The notes under the pieces were generated by a model, which was not told the DNA's origin, did no database searches, and saw nothing but the letters and a program-made list of their open reading frames with translations. Below, in pieces: positions 44,673 through 56,664 of a DNA stretch of 64,000 nucleotides. Origin of the DNA: Mactra quadrangularis (lineage: Eukaryota > Mollusca > Bivalvia > Venerida > Mactridae); NCBI GenBank assembly GCA_025267735.1, contig CM046299.1, positions 30,019,487-30,083,486 on the forward strand. Direction: 5' to 3'. The translations under genes were made by a program, and so were the position numbers. Positions within the stretch are counted from its first letter, which is position 1. Each line of letters begins with the position of its first letter.

Positions 44673-45337
44673 TAAAAAATCACAACTGTAAACAAAAACA
44701 ATGATATAAACGCTAAAATAGAGTAGACAGATCTTTATTGTCATTTATCCAACAAGGGTTGCAAGCAAAATGGTAGCTACAAAATGATAGCATTAGAAAT
44801 ATAATTAAAAACACATAAACCACAGGTCAACAGTTTGAGTTCCCTCTCTTCCGACAAAGTTCGGTAAAAGGAACACTATAAGTAGTCGATGCAAAGCCTT
44901 TCAGCAAATTTGTTGTTGTTTTTATCATTATTAAAATACCACGATATCTCCTCATGTGACTTATTCTCCCGGCATTTTTTTAAATGTTAACAAAACGCTC
45001 TAAAATATTCTTTTGTAATCGTCAAAAACTCTCGTTAAGAAATTTGTTATTTTCACTCTATGTACATTTCAACATCCGGTCCATCTCCCCCGTGATCTGC
45101 AAAGTGAATCGAAGGACCAATTTCAGGAACTACTTCAATATTTCCATCGGCAAAGAATCCAACCATGGCACAAGGTTCAACAACCATCTCATTACAAACT
45201 TCAAGTAATCTTTCAATTCTCTCCTCGACAGTAGATTGTACATTTGAACTTTTATGTAACTTCTTTGTTTCTGTTTTTCTTTAATTTTTCTATCAACAAA
45301 GACTGCAAACTTTTGAACACTTTGAGACCTTGCCTGC

Positions 45338-45655
45338 TCAATATGTCGTTTGTTTCACAATGTTTGTAGCACTTGATGAGACAAACTTTCTTGTTACAAA
45401 CACATCATCATCACCACCATCACCATCATCATTAAGGTCATCATAAAAATTGCCATTAAAGCTAGCGTCATCATTTATGTAAACCCCATCACCGTTTTCA
45501 TTATCATCGCTATACTTATCACCATCGCCGTCTTCGTTATCATTTTTATTGTCATCATTATCATCATCTTGGTCATCTTTAACTTTCTTTCTCAAACCAC
45601 AACAAAATAATTCAAGAAATCTTGAACATCCCCTAAACTTTTTTCTACGTCTCAT
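45338..45655 (-). CDS. Hypothetical acidic, Asp/Asn-rich open frame
   Basis: 105 codons from ATG. A basic, Cys-containing start (MRRRKKFRGC, then LELFCCGLRKK) is followed by a long Asp/Asn/Gly-rich stretch encoded by GAT-type repeats (about 45,405-45,570), then a short ordinary C-terminus. It begins 25-40 bp from a plus-strand GACGTCACGTGA word that could act as a promoter site. The low-complexity core makes chance very possible. No domain recognised. Confidence 0.25.
   Translation of the reverse strand: MRRRKKFRGCSRFLELFCCGLRKKVKDDQDDDNDDNKNDNEDGDGDKYSDDNENGDGVYINDDASFNGNFYDDLNDDGDGGDDDVFVTRKFVSSSATNIVKQTTY
45405..45570. repeat. ATC/GAT trinucleotide-rich tract
   Basis: Imperfect (ATC)n/(ATT)n sequence. 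It is the cause of the Asp/Asn-rich frame on the minus strand. Confidence 0.8.
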
Positions 45656-45987
45656 TGGTGTCGTTTAGTGAATGTATATGACGACGTCACGTGATAAGAT
45701 CTATAGAAAAAACGTCATTTACGCGACGTCGGACAATATCGGACGCTGCGTTATTTTGCGATATTATTCGTAACATCGTAGCGTGGTCTATAATTTATTT
45801 AACAATTTTATTTTATCACTGTAAGTACTGTTTTATGAAGCAAGCTGTGATTAGTCTTGCTTTTGTGAAGACATGAGTTATATTATGCATTATAATAAAA
45901 AATAATCAGTTTTTTATATTTTGTCCAATTTAATTCCAAATGGAATTAAGAAGTATTTTTTATAAAGACAGCAAACTCTGTTTCCAA

Positions 45988-46012
45988 TATTTCGGCCGAA
46001 GCCTTTATCAAG
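45988..46012 (-). ncRNA. Hammerhead-ribozyme-like motif next to the Penelope element
   Basis: The minus strand reads TTGATAA, then the stem AGGC-TTCG-GCC, then GAAATA: the layout of a hammerhead core (CUGANGA, stem II with a UUCG loop, GAAA). Two core positions differ from consensus: C3 is U and G8 is A. These two bases pair with each other in the active fold, and U-A would keep the pair. Hammerheads are known in Penelope-like elements (established), and this one lies about 130 bp past the GIY-YIG stop codon. Activity is not shown. Confidence 0.5.
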
Positions 46013-46139
46013 AAATTATTTCATAAATCACATTACATTTTGAACAGAGACGCCATATTGTTTATTTGATAATGACATAACGTCGTCATTGACGTCGCGA
46101 CGTCGTTTGGCGTTATAACGTCATTTGGCGCCAAAATGT

Positions 46140-48617
46140 TTATTTAAACACTGTTGGTATGCATTTGAAACTGTCTTTAATATTACAACCATGTGGTTTT
46201 ATTGTATGAAGTTTTTCAATCCATACACCCTCTGCTAGTTGCCGTTCGGTTCTTTCGGCTGCATACATCTTCTGTAGTACACCAAATGCAACATCCTTCT
46301 CTGAATGTTCCAGCAATCCAAAATGTGCATTCATTGGTCGATCCTTCTGAAGTCTGACGTCCCTTAGATGTTCCGTCATCCTCGTGCCTAACTCTCTTTC
46401 TGTTTCCCCGACATATACAGATGATTGGCAACGTGTACATAAGATAACATATACTACATTCCTTACGCGGCAAGTAATGTTATCAACCGGGTCACATAGC
46501 ACTGTACTTTTAGTGTCACATATCTTACTTTTGTATATCATGCCACATAATTTACAACCGTTTTTACAAAATGTTTGAGTAGCCCTACATGAAGAGTTCG
46601 TCTTTCCGTGGACCAATGAATCATTCAAATTTCTGTCCCTTCTAAATGCAACTAGAGGCGGTTGTTTAAAAATATTTTTCAGTCTCGTGGAACGGTAAAG
46701 AACACCCATATGTTTCTTGTAATTTCATTTACGTTAGGAAGAAGTTTTGAGTATGTCATTACAAGCGGGACTCTATCCGAGTTGTTATTTGTTTTAACCT
46801 TTTCTTTTAATAAGTCTGCCTAACTTAGTTGATCTACTTTTTGAAGTTGATTTTCAATTAGTTTACCACTATACCCTCGCTTTCTTAACTGAAATTTTAA
46901 TTTCTTTCGTTCTCTCTCATAATCCGTTTTCTTTTCACGTATTCTTTTGATTCGTAATCCTATTCCATATGCTAAATCTCTTTTCGTGTTAGGTGGATGG
47001 CAAGACAAATTGTTCAAATACAACTGTTTATTTGTAGGTTTTATGTGAAGATCGGTATAAATATGTCCATCCTCTAATTTCACCATTGTGTCCAAAAACT
47101 CTATTTGTTTATTATGGAATCTAAGTTCAACTTTTATATTTTTGTGTATATTATTAGCAAAGTCTGCAAAGTCCATAAGTTCTTTTTCAGTACCAGTCCA
47201 AAAACCAAAACCATCATCAATAAACCGTTTATAGAATAAAGGAGTATTTACAGCTTCTGATAGAGCCTCATCCCACTTTCTCATGTAGGCGCATGCAAAA
47301 TGTTTTCCCAATCTTGAACCTATTGCTATGTCATCTTTTTGAATATAAGTTTTGTTTCCAAATCCAAAATTGTTGTTTTCTAGCACAGTCTTGATCATCT
47401 CCATGACTCCAGCCGCGCTGATGAGGGGCTTTGACCTATGTGCTAAGGCTTCCTCACACGCAAAGAGACCATCTCCACGCGGAACAGATGGATACAGTTT
47501 GGCGACATCAAGGCAAAACAGTAGAGTACCATCATGGCGTGGTTCTCGGACATCTTTTAATTTACGGATGGTGATGACTTAACATACTCATTTAACTCGA
47601 ACTCTGCAACCTCAGCAAGCTTCTCTGTAGGCGTACTAATACCACTGACTATAGTCCGATAAGGTGAATTTTTCTTGTGTAGCTTTGGATTACCCTCTAG
47701 TTTACCAGCCTGAACATATTTCGGCATGAGGTATTTTTTCATTTCATTTGAAATCATACCATGTTCTCTCATCTTATTAACTAATCTTTTCACTTTCTTA
47801 CAGATATCATCAGACAGATCTACACCAACCTCTTCATATGAGCTGCTACTTTCAATTTCATCCTGTATACCTGCATAAAGTCACTTTTATTTACAATTAC
47901 TATGCCAGAACCTTTGTCAGCTGGTATAATGATAATGTCCTTGTTGTGCAATAACTCATGAAATGCGATGTTTTCTTCTTTTGTCATATTCAATTTATTA
48001 GTCTTTTTTTAAGATTCGAGACGATATCATTTTTCATGAGTTCAATGTATAGATCTAGGTCTTTATCTCTCCCGGATGATGGGGTAAAAAAGCTCTTCTT
48101 CTTAACTTTGAACTTTACCACTGTCTCTTTTGTTACCTCGAATTTATTATTATCATCATGGAAGTATTCTTTGAGTCTCACACGTCGTTCCCAGTCTGCT
48201 AAAGAGAAGCTTAATTTTATCAATTTTGTGTCTACTTGGAATAAACTTAAGACCTTTTTCTAGCAGTGATATCTGTGCCTTTGTTAGTTTGTGACTAGAT
48301 AAATTAGTTACTGTTTCATCAGATTTTTTATGTTTATCAGGTTTTGTATCATTGGTAATTTTTATATGGTCCTTCTGGTTCTTTCTATTTTTATTTGTCC
48401 GCTTATCATCTGTCATCTTTTGTTGTTTATTAATTGGTTTATGATCATTTTCATCAAGTAAGTTTATTCCACAGATTCCATTTCTTCCACTGATGGTGGT
48501 ATTTTGATTATCTATATCAAACCAGTCTATAGGTACTTTAGGTGTTTTAGTAAGAACTACTTTGGGTTCAGTTGACAAGATTTTTATCAGACTAAAATGG
48601 TTGTTTTCTAACAACAT

Positions 48618-48621
<4 letters not shown>
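46140..48621 (-). pseudogene. Penelope-like retroelement (RT plus GIY-YIG endonuclease), broken
   Basis: Reading minus from 48.6 kb: an N-terminal region with LTKAQISLLEKGLKFIPSR; the RT motifs PADKGSGIVIVNKSD, GNPKLHKKNSPYRTIVSG, LDVAKLYPSVPR (motif A Asp) and YKRFIDDGFGFW (motif C DD); the KPTNKQLYL...HPPNTKR stretch; then a Cys linker (CKNGCKLC) and the GIY-YIG domain (VVYVILCTRC...YVGETERELGTRMTEH). This order is diagnostic of EN+ Penelope-like elements. Breaks: frame shifts near 48,215, 48,000, 47,880, 47,575 and 46,720, and an in-frame stop near 46,820. Catalytic residues of both domains are still readable. It is flanked upstream by (TA)n. Confidence 0.93.

Positions 48622-48623
<2 letters not shown>

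Positions 48624-48657
<34 letters not shown>
48624..48657. repeat. (TA)n microsatellite
   Basis: About 17 TA units right at the upstream margin of the Penelope-like element. Confidence 0.95.
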
Positions 48658-48666
<9 letters not shown>

Positions 48667-48794
48667 AAATAACTTGAAGTCGATTCTTATTTTATTTTTT
48701 CTTCTTTATCATTTTATAAAAGTATAAAAAAAGTTTAATAAACCCCCAAATGGTTTCAGTATTATCGCCAGGGAGTATGGTAATGACGTTATGA

Positions 48795-48798
<4 letters not shown>

Positions 48799-48836
<38 letters not shown>
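48799..48836. repeat. (TA)n microsatellite, second
   Basis: About 19 TA units. CTGATGAG follows directly but lacks the rest of a hammerhead core. Confidence 0.95.
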
Positions 48837-48839
<3 letters not shown>

Positions 48840-48842
<3 letters not shown>

Positions 48843-49600
48843 TGAGGTATATGTAAGAATAAAATTATAGTTAAATCGTTATCACGACAATTAAATAACC
48901 ATTGAAAACTTTGGAAAATGCGATTTGTAGGAATAGTTCAAAATTCGGTAACACTAATTAAGCTATACATATTACATCATGGTACCCATTGGACCTGTTT
49001 GTAATATGGACTTAAAGTACACAGTAAGTATTAGACTTAAAATGATTCTTACAAATGTAGGAATAAATAATTTTGTTGATTTATAAACTATCAAAGAGAC
49101 AGATTTATACACCTCAACGATATAATATGTAATTGAATGATAATCTTACACAGTTATTGTCGCAACATGGTTCTGATCAAACAGTGCTCGTACTGGCCTT
49201 TCAATGTAAACAAGGTATAGGTTTATTTTGGAAAAACAAGATAGAAAATAAAGGATTTAAAATTGAATTATAGTGATAAATGATTATGCTTTAAACTTTA
49301 GTCATTTAACGTACAACACACTACATCTTGCATTTATATGTTTCATTTTTTGTTAGACTATGAAAACGGCATAAGACTTGATGTAAATAGTTTAATATAT
49401 CCTCATATTTACTTTAAAGTTATCAAATCTATATGGTTGTTTTTCTAAATAATTTGTCGTCACCTTATCCCCTGTCTAGGTTGTTCATACATTTACAAAC
49501 GTTTTATCAATGGAACAAACTGGGATATATCAAACATGCCTATTGATTTTATTATGTACCACTTGTTTTAAATAGAAATTGCAAAAATAACACATTTTGG
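48840..49600. other. AT-rich stretch with no recognisable content
   Basis: No frame, element end or repeat that I can support. Confidence 0.5.
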
Positions 49601-49607
49601 AGCGATG

Positions 49608-49885
49608 TTGGATTTAACGCCGAAGCAACACATTGTATATGTCATATAACGGCGGTCAGTCAACCTACTCATTTATCCTGGAAAGGCTAAATCTCTAGTT
49701 TTAGCCCTTATTCAAATACTAAACACATACTTTTGTCAGTGACTGACAACTGCCCTACATAATAAAGAATTATTGGTAGAAGGGAGAATGGTTGTATAAA
49801 TAAAATCATGACCAAGCTCCGAGATGTCACACAAGGAAATAAAACCCACGATCCCTCGTGCTACTAAATGAAGCTAACCATGCAG
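49608..49885 (-). mobile_element. SINE family A, degenerate copy 3
   Basis: Tail GATTTAACGCCGAAGCAACA and body TATAACGGCGGTCAGTCAAC are well kept. The tRNA head is badly eroded (GAAATAAAACCCACGATCCC remains of the B box). Confidence 0.75.
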
Positions 49886-49969
49886 CTTTTTATTAGTAGG
49901 AATCGTATCATCAAAGAGTTCAGGTTTATAGGAAAGTAAAATGCGAAGACCCAAGTGTGTACGCAAAAA

Positions 49970-50180
49970 TTCCCGCTAAGGGCACGGGTTTGACTCATAC
50001 CCGGCCGGTTATACCATTCAATAAAGACTTGACCAAATGTGCAGTTTTATCCATTGATAAAGTTTATGGAGGAGTTATGCCTAACTTAGTTTATTTTATT
50101 ACAATGCCCCACCCGGGAATCGAACCCGCGCCCCTCGGTCAGCCGACTTGCGTGCTACCAACTGAGCTAACCGAGTAGCT
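49970..50180. mobile_element. Two SINE pieces: family B fragment (+) and tRNA-like head (-)
   Basis: 49,978-50,090 resembles family B just after its B box (GGGCACGGGTTTGACTC, then GGTTATACCATTCAATAAAG). 50,105-50,178 is a minus-strand tRNA-like head (CGGGAATCGAACCCGCGCCC; CTACCAACTGAGCTAACCG). The latter has fairly regular stems and is the most tRNA-like sequence in the window. Its neighbours and the family match suggest a SINE head rather than a gene. Confidence 0.6.
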
Positions 50181-50614
50181 TGAAGATCAAATTTTAGAAA
50201 TGTTTTACATGTATGAATGTGTTTATATGTAGAAAGTAACTCGGAACGCTATTAGTTTCTAAGCAATTTCAAATGTTTTAAATTTATTTCAGGAAATATA
50301 TATACATTAAAATATGAGTTTATATTTCTTAAAAGGCTTCTCTTTGTATCAGCTGTATCTTACTAAATAGTTTTGAAGCATTAGGTAATAGTAATAATTA
50401 TATGATGATAATAATATGCAGCAATATTTAGACAAATACGCTTATAAGTTGCGTCTGTATTACAAATATGACCGATCTGAAATCGCATTATAATACACAA
50501 ATTCGTAATTACTGGTGGCTACTTATTCTCGTACCAAGAGGATATCAATATGCTCGATCTAATAAAAGATCAAACAAGAAATGTCTTTAAAAAAGACAAA
50601 CGGCGTCGATTTAA

Positions 50615-51066
50615 AAACAAGAGGGTCCAAAGGGCCCTGGGTGCTCCCCTGAGGAAAAGGTCAAAGGTCACAGAAGAGCCATTTACAGAGGACCACTAAT
50701 GTTAAAACCTATTTTTTGACCCAGTGACCTACTTATCCAACCAATCAGACCTATTTGAACAATTTTGGTAGGGAACCACCCACGGACCATTCCTGTTGAG
50801 TTTGGGCAAATTATCATAAGCGGTTCAAGAGAAGATGTTGTTTGAACTTTTCCTTATATAATTCAATGTAATATTGTGATTCATGGGGTGGGGTCAATTT
50901 TGACCCAAGGGCATAATTTGAACAACTGTGATGGAAGACCTCTAGATGATGTTATATACCAAATAAGAAAGCTCTAGGCCTTGTAGTTTCAGACAAGAAG
51001 ATTTTTGAAAATTGCATTGTGAAAACCTATTCATTAATGCTACAAAACAAAAATTATGAATTTATT
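50615..51066 (+). repeat. Bivalve-type interspersed repeat (ACAAGAGGGTCCAAAGGGCC)
   Basis: It begins with AACAAGAGGGTCCAAAGGGC followed by CTGGGTGCTCCCCTGAGG. It has a body with CCTCTAGATGATGTTATATA, CCAAATAAGAAAGCTCTAGG and GCC. I recall this style as abundant in bivalve genomes, which is the main clue to the organism. No coding capacity. It ends against the TTAA element. Confidence 0.6.
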
Positions 51067-51067
51067 C

Positions 51068-52531
51068 TTAAGGTTCTGGAACTGTAATGGTGACCTTCCA
51101 CAATTCTTATACTGATATTGTTTCTTGAATCTATACTATTAAAGACATTGAATGCTGAAATTTTAAAGAAATTTACCGTTTGTAACTTAAGTTATGTGCA
51201 TTTTTATAACGTGACCCTTGATTTTCAGAAAGACCGTAAATTGTGCTGGGATAAAAAGTGAAAGAACTTTTTTTTCAAATTCTGCTGTTTTATTTCCAAG
51301 TTTTAATCCATTTTCTTGTTATACAGTCATGTAATGACAAATCAGAGCAACCAGGTTACACTTTGGACAAATACATATAAAAATACAGAGATTTGCATAC
51401 ATGTACCCCAAGCAAAAATCCGAGTTTTTGAGAATGTTAAAAAATTTACCCTATCTTTAAAAGCAAATATCTCAAGTTAGAAGTTAGTTAGACACATGCA
51501 ACTAGTTTTAAAATTTTCTGCAGTATTAACTGCCCATATAATGAAAAATTTAAGAAATTTTACCGTTTCTAAAATTTTTTATAAGAATTTGTATGAGATT
51601 ACTGTACTGAAACTGCAAGAGATTTTATAGAGAAAAATAACGTCAAAATGGTCAATTACAAATAATACTACTTTATACAAATATATCATCTAAAATTGGT
51701 ATTTGAGATGGAAAATGTATGTTAAACTCTGCATTATCATATAAAAACCTTCTCTCCATTGCTTTTTGGCAAGCTTGAGGGGACTATTTGGGGATTAAAC
51801 TTGTACCAGCTATGTTTTCTGCTGTTGTCGTTTTTTGCACTAACAGTTGGACACTAGAGTTAGTAATGTTGGCATATTATGTGCCTTAGCTTTCAAATTA
51901 TGCTGTTTATTGTATTGTTTTTTTATAATTAGAATATGATGATATTAAAAACAGAAAATGTGCAACGATTTTGTCTTTATATGCTGACTTTGGTACGATT
52001 ATTTGTGGGAATTCGGCAATAAATCAATATAAGTTAAACATTCTTTCCAGTTTATCGATATTTGTGTAGTTTATTTTACCTTTGTTCATTTTCAGTACAC
52101 AAAATAAATTAAACAATCAAAACCCCATTTTGCCCCAAATTCTCCATTTCGTCCATTTCGCCTCAAAATCTCCATTTCGTGTTTCAGTCATACCCAATTT
52201 ACATCGCAAAAAAAGATGAAAAAAAAATGTATTTTACACCTGTACAAACAGAATCAACGCAAAAGTTATGATCCACTACGGCTTTTCATTGTTTTTATGT
52301 CGATAAACCATTATTTTTACGATAACTAACTACGATCACGCTGTAGAGCGTCTGGTTTCGCCATTTTCGGAAAATGCGTTACCCTATGACTTCTGGAAAA
52401 ACCCACGTCACGTGGTGAAAATTTCTAAAAATAGCAATTATGAAACTTGACGAAGATAGGTAATCGGGAAAAAACCGGATTGTAACGAGTGTCGAAGTTT
52501 ACCGGAGTTAGTTACAGTTCCAGAACCTTAA
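51068..52531. mobile_element. TTAA-flanked TIR element (1.46 kb)
   Basis: TTAA then GGTTCTGGAACTGTAA at the left, TTACAGTTCCAGAACC then TTAA at the right. The 16-bp TIR is perfect. The interior is AT-rich and non-coding, apart from a C-rich patch of repeated CTCCATTTCG/TTTCGCC words (about 52,120-52,185). TTAA ends fit a piggyBac-type non-autonomous element. Unlike the 15.5-kb element the arms do not match beyond the TIR. Confidence 0.85.
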
Positions 52532-52849
52532 AAGTTACGTACCAATAACTCTGCGGATTAATAAATATATGTGGAGCTGTGACTCTCAAAGTGTAAACCC
52601 CGGAAACTGGACGTAGTGAGGCTAACCTAATAATTATTGGGTAATATGTCAGACTTTTTACTAGAAACCGGTTCACATCTGGAGACGTAATTCATTTTAC
52701 CCATAAAATATTGTGTTTGACACGTAACTTTTTATTGTTACAATATAAAAAAACACTTTGGAAAGCAATAGAAGTCTACCCAAAAAAAAATAATCTACGA
52801 ACGAAGCAAAATTTCGTAAAACACTGCATTACAATAGTGTGGCCTTAAT

Positions 52850-53010
52850 TTTTTCGCGCGTGTCAGGGCCATCCAATCGAAGAGGGGATTTTCTCTGTTT
52901 CCCCCGTACGTCATTTTCAGTGCTTATAAAATCATCCAATAGAACGGCGGATTTCCGAAATCCCAGACAGACGTCATTATACAGAAATGTAGATCAAAAT
53001 CCAGCTTAGA
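52850..53010 (+). promoter_or_regulatory. Promoter-like stretch
   Basis: Within 160 bp there are two CCAAT boxes (CATCCAATCG, CATCCAATAG), CGTACGTCA and GACGTCA CRE-like words, and raised G+C in an AT-rich area. It lies 0.8-0.9 kb upstream of the plus-strand exon at 53,794, which is suggestive only. No TATA box or start site can be fixed. Confidence 0.25.
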
Positions 53011-53793
53011 CAGCTACGCCGAAAAATCTTAATATCTTCTATGAACGAGAATAGCGGCTACTGCGATAACGTTTATTTCTCAGGATTTTAAATACGAAAG
53101 GTATCAACTCCCTACTGAAAGTGTGCACTAATAAATTGTCAATGAATCGCCTCTATGTTGATTACCGAAATAGCGTAATTGATAGTGTAAATATAACGCC
53201 GTTAATTCTCAAAAAAATTATGAATAAACACAAATTAATGCCAATAAAAAGTACCATATATTAACCCAGATGAACCGAAAAAATTATTCAGGAAACTTAT
53301 TCATCCATTGAAGTAGTATTAATCGGATCAACCCTTTTGCAATTATGAAGACAATTCAAAACTCTTTATATCAGTACAAACTAACATAACAAATATATTA
53401 GATTGTTGAGGTAGTTTCAGTGTTGGTTATTATAATGTATACCCTTTTCCCGGCTGAAACTCGTGCATTAAACAAACAATCTTACTATAATTGTCATAAT
53501 ATTGAAATCTCTTCTGTCTTTAAAAAATATCTAAAATCTTTATTATGTTAATTTAACCGAACCACAATCCATTTAAAGATATGTTTATTTTTGTAAATAT
53601 CTGTTTGGGAATAGCCGTCACTTAGTCGCAAGAACTTGTGGCCAGACCCCTTTTCATTTGTTTACACACATGTATGTATCTGTCATTGTTGCATTTGAAC
53701 TATGCAAACTTTTTGACAATAAAGTTTGTTCAAAGTAACAAGGTGATACCGGGACTACAATATCAATACAAACTATATCTTAAATATTAACAG

Positions 53794-54022
53794 GGCGAAG
53801 GTGGTGAAGTGGGAGTTAATGCTGCAATGACTATGACACCTACTACTACTGGTTGTACAGTCGATTGTCCTGGACCAAATATATATACTGCAACTGGAAG
53901 CATTACGATAGATAATTCTAACACTAGAGGAAACTCTAGATATCGTTTCAATGTGTACCATAAAGATTTTAAACTGTATGCTTACTCAAAAGATTCTACA
54001 GCAAATTGTAATTGTGATAACT
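53794..54022 (+). CDS. Internal exon of an unknown, probably extracellular protein
   Basis: This 229-nt exon lies between ATATTAACAG and GTAAGT and is open in the phase-0 frame, giving 76 codons and one base. It is Thr/Ser/Asn-rich with paired cysteines (GCTVDCPGPN; NCNCDN) and alternating beta-like stretches (SRYRFNVYHKDFKLYAYSK), as in a small secreted domain. Base composition is more even than the flanks. I recognise no family. Neighbouring exons were not found; the promoter-like stretch upstream and sequence to the right are candidates. Confidence 0.5.
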
Positions 54023-54919
54023 GTAAGTCACCTATCTTTTAAATTTTCCGACTGAATGAAAATAACTTATGTCAGCGATTTGTAATACAAATAAACATAA
54101 ATAATCTTGGATGTTGTAACAACAAAAAGACAAATATTATGTATAATACTTTTAAAGATATCCTGTGCAAACAAAATGAAGATAGACAACACTTTCTACA
54201 AACATAAAATCAATTATTCAAAAAATTGCTACGTTCTTAGTTGAAAGTATTAACATCAGCTTGCAAACCAAACAGCCCTACTCTCCTTCCCTGCAACATA
54301 ACCAGCAATATACATAAAAACACATGAATACATTATATGTAATAGACACATATACTTGTAATGATATGCAATGTATGTAAATACATTTTTTCGGTAACAT
54401 ACGAGAATTATTTTTGTATTCATTGTTTTTAACAATGAATACTCTGTTACCAATAGATTAATAGCGGTATTCCGATCGGAGTCCTATACTGACCTATTGA
54501 CCTATATATCTAATCAACAAAACCGAACAGCATCCGGATAATTCCGCTACAATAAAATAGTTCGCAAATAGTTCTTTTGTTTCATCGATCATCTGTGTAT
54601 TCCTACGCGTCAATTTAATTACGCATTTAACTCGATCTACATCAAACCTTTCTTCGAAGTGACACCGAGTATTGACAAATTTGTGAACAATTGAACAATG
54701 GTAGACAAATTATTACGTAACTGATAATCGCGGATGTATACATCGATTTCATTCATGAAAAATTATGAATGAAACTACGTTTCCGTATCAAGCGCTATAG
54801 TCACGTGACTACAAATATGCATTTGCTGACAGACATCGGAAGACAAAGGAATTGAAGGAAAGTACTCGAAACTAAATCAGTTTCTCTTAATGCAGTTTAC
54901 AGTCATTCACATTATTGGA

Positions 54920-54943
54920 GGGAATTGTTTGCAAACAATTCCT
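54920..54943. repeat. Perfect 22-bp palindrome
   Basis: GGAATTGTTT, GC, AAACAATTCC: a perfect dyad inside an otherwise plain region. It could form a small hairpin or bind a dimeric protein. Confidence 0.6.
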
Positions 54944-55240
54944 TTCTATGTCAGCGCTCCCAGAAATGAGAAAAAGAACGAACAACACATAATTGAACTC
55001 TGTTGCGACCCAGAAAATAATATAGCAACAGAAAAATGTGTATACTCGATTACTATCAATTGCAGACGAGTTGAAAAAAATACAAATTTAAACAAATAGT
55101 ACTGAAAATTATGATATTCAATGTTTTCACATTAATAAAACTTTATTCTCTCTGTGTACGGAGAAAAGTTATTTTGTGCATTGCGCATTTTTATATGTCA
55201 TGCATTTGTATATGTATATAAATTTAGCACAATAAGTAGC

Positions 55241-55316
55241 GTCGGGTCTGTGGCCTAGTGGTTAGCATGTCAGACTACCAATCATGAGGTCGCGAGTTCG
55301 AATCCTAGGCGCGTAA
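55241..55316 (+). mobile_element. tRNA-like SINE head, third type
   Basis: GTGGCCTAGTGGTTAGC (A box) and GAGTTCGAATCC (B box) with 73-nt spacing like a tRNA. The acceptor stem halves (GCGTCGG; CTAGGCGC) pair poorly, no CCA-side discriminator can be set, and a T run follows. A SINE head or tRNA pseudogene is more likely than a working tRNA. Confidence 0.5.
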
Positions 55317-55319
55317 CAT

Positions 55320-56660
55320 TAATTTTTATTAATTTTTTTTTTGGTTTAGGCTACAAAAAATTGATCATGTTCGTCAGATTTACGCACTTAAAATTCAGAA
55401 AATGGAAAAAAAATTTTTGCTCTAGTTACTTTTCACTTATAAAATGAAAACATCAATTATAAATGCAACCATGTTTGATCATCAGTGGAACACTGCCGTA
55501 AACTTGATGTTTTCATCAACTCTACACTGCTCTAGTTATGTGACGTCATGTCCCCCTGCTGTGTTATTTACGACAAGCAGGTAAGACGGGGTAGAATATT
55601 ATAATTGTTAATGCCCCAAAATACTCGACTGACTTATTTTGAAATAAAGTTTGCATAACGTACCCCAAGACTATATTTATATACCTAAAGGTTTAGTCAA
55701 TTTTTATTTTAGAAGGGTTCTGATGTAATTGTTTTCTTTCACATAATTTATGACAAGCCTCTATTTATTCACTTTAAAGTTTTCCAGTTTGGTTCATTTT
55801 CATTTTATAGGGATGCTGACTCTAAAATCCTCATACATGATGGCTTAAATAATCTTAGTAGTTGTTTGTTGTTTAGTTGTTCCCATATCATCCAAATAAT
55901 ATAACTTTATTTATACTCAAAAAGTCAACAAGACTCGTCCATTTATATTTACGGGGGTGCTCAACTGGTACATATTCTGGATTACTAAATTATATGGAGC
56001 AGTTGTATGTTGTTGAGTCATTCTATTAAATTACCCAATAACATTAAGACTTTACTAAAACACCAACATCAACAGGTTTGATCTATCATGATGTTAGCCG
56101 AGCTTATTCTAAATTGTACAGAAATATTGGAAGTATTTAATTAAAGGTTAATATTGAATGAATTCACTTAGTGTATTAGCTATGCAGTATAGTAAATGCA
56201 AATGGAACAAAATACAGTTAATTATGACGTATGTACCTTTTGAAAAGCATTTATGTATGTTAACAGCAAATAATCTTTCTTACAACAACCTGCAAAATAA
56301 TCAAAACTATATGCCCTGTACCCCAATATCAAAATAATATGGTTCAAGTTAGAAAGATTTTGACATACATGTATTTCATCTTTGAATGTACATGATTGTA
56401 TCATATCAATATGCTGAATAAATGACCAACTGGTATAAACACTAAAAAGTTACTTATTATGCTTTTTCTGAACTACATGCTATAATGTGATTTTCTGTAT
56501 AATGTTCATATTTAACATGTATTTTTCCATTTGTATAAAAATTCTCATGAAAATATCACACATTTATTCCTCGCCTTTCGATCGCTTCTCAAAATGTTTT
56601 TTTTTTTCGCTGGCCAGCTCTATTTTTTGAGACAAAATTCATAGAACATATGATCAATTC
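55320..56660. other. AT-rich stretch with no recognisable content
   Basis: Nothing beyond a short mirrored pair (CCCCCTGCTGT...ACAAGCAGG...GGGG, about 55,550-55,592). Confidence 0.5.
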
Positions 56661-56664
56661 ATTG

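Noticed and set aside
48839..48846. CTGATGAG after the second TA repeat as a hammerhead core
   Set aside because: No stem II and no GAAA follow at a workable distance.
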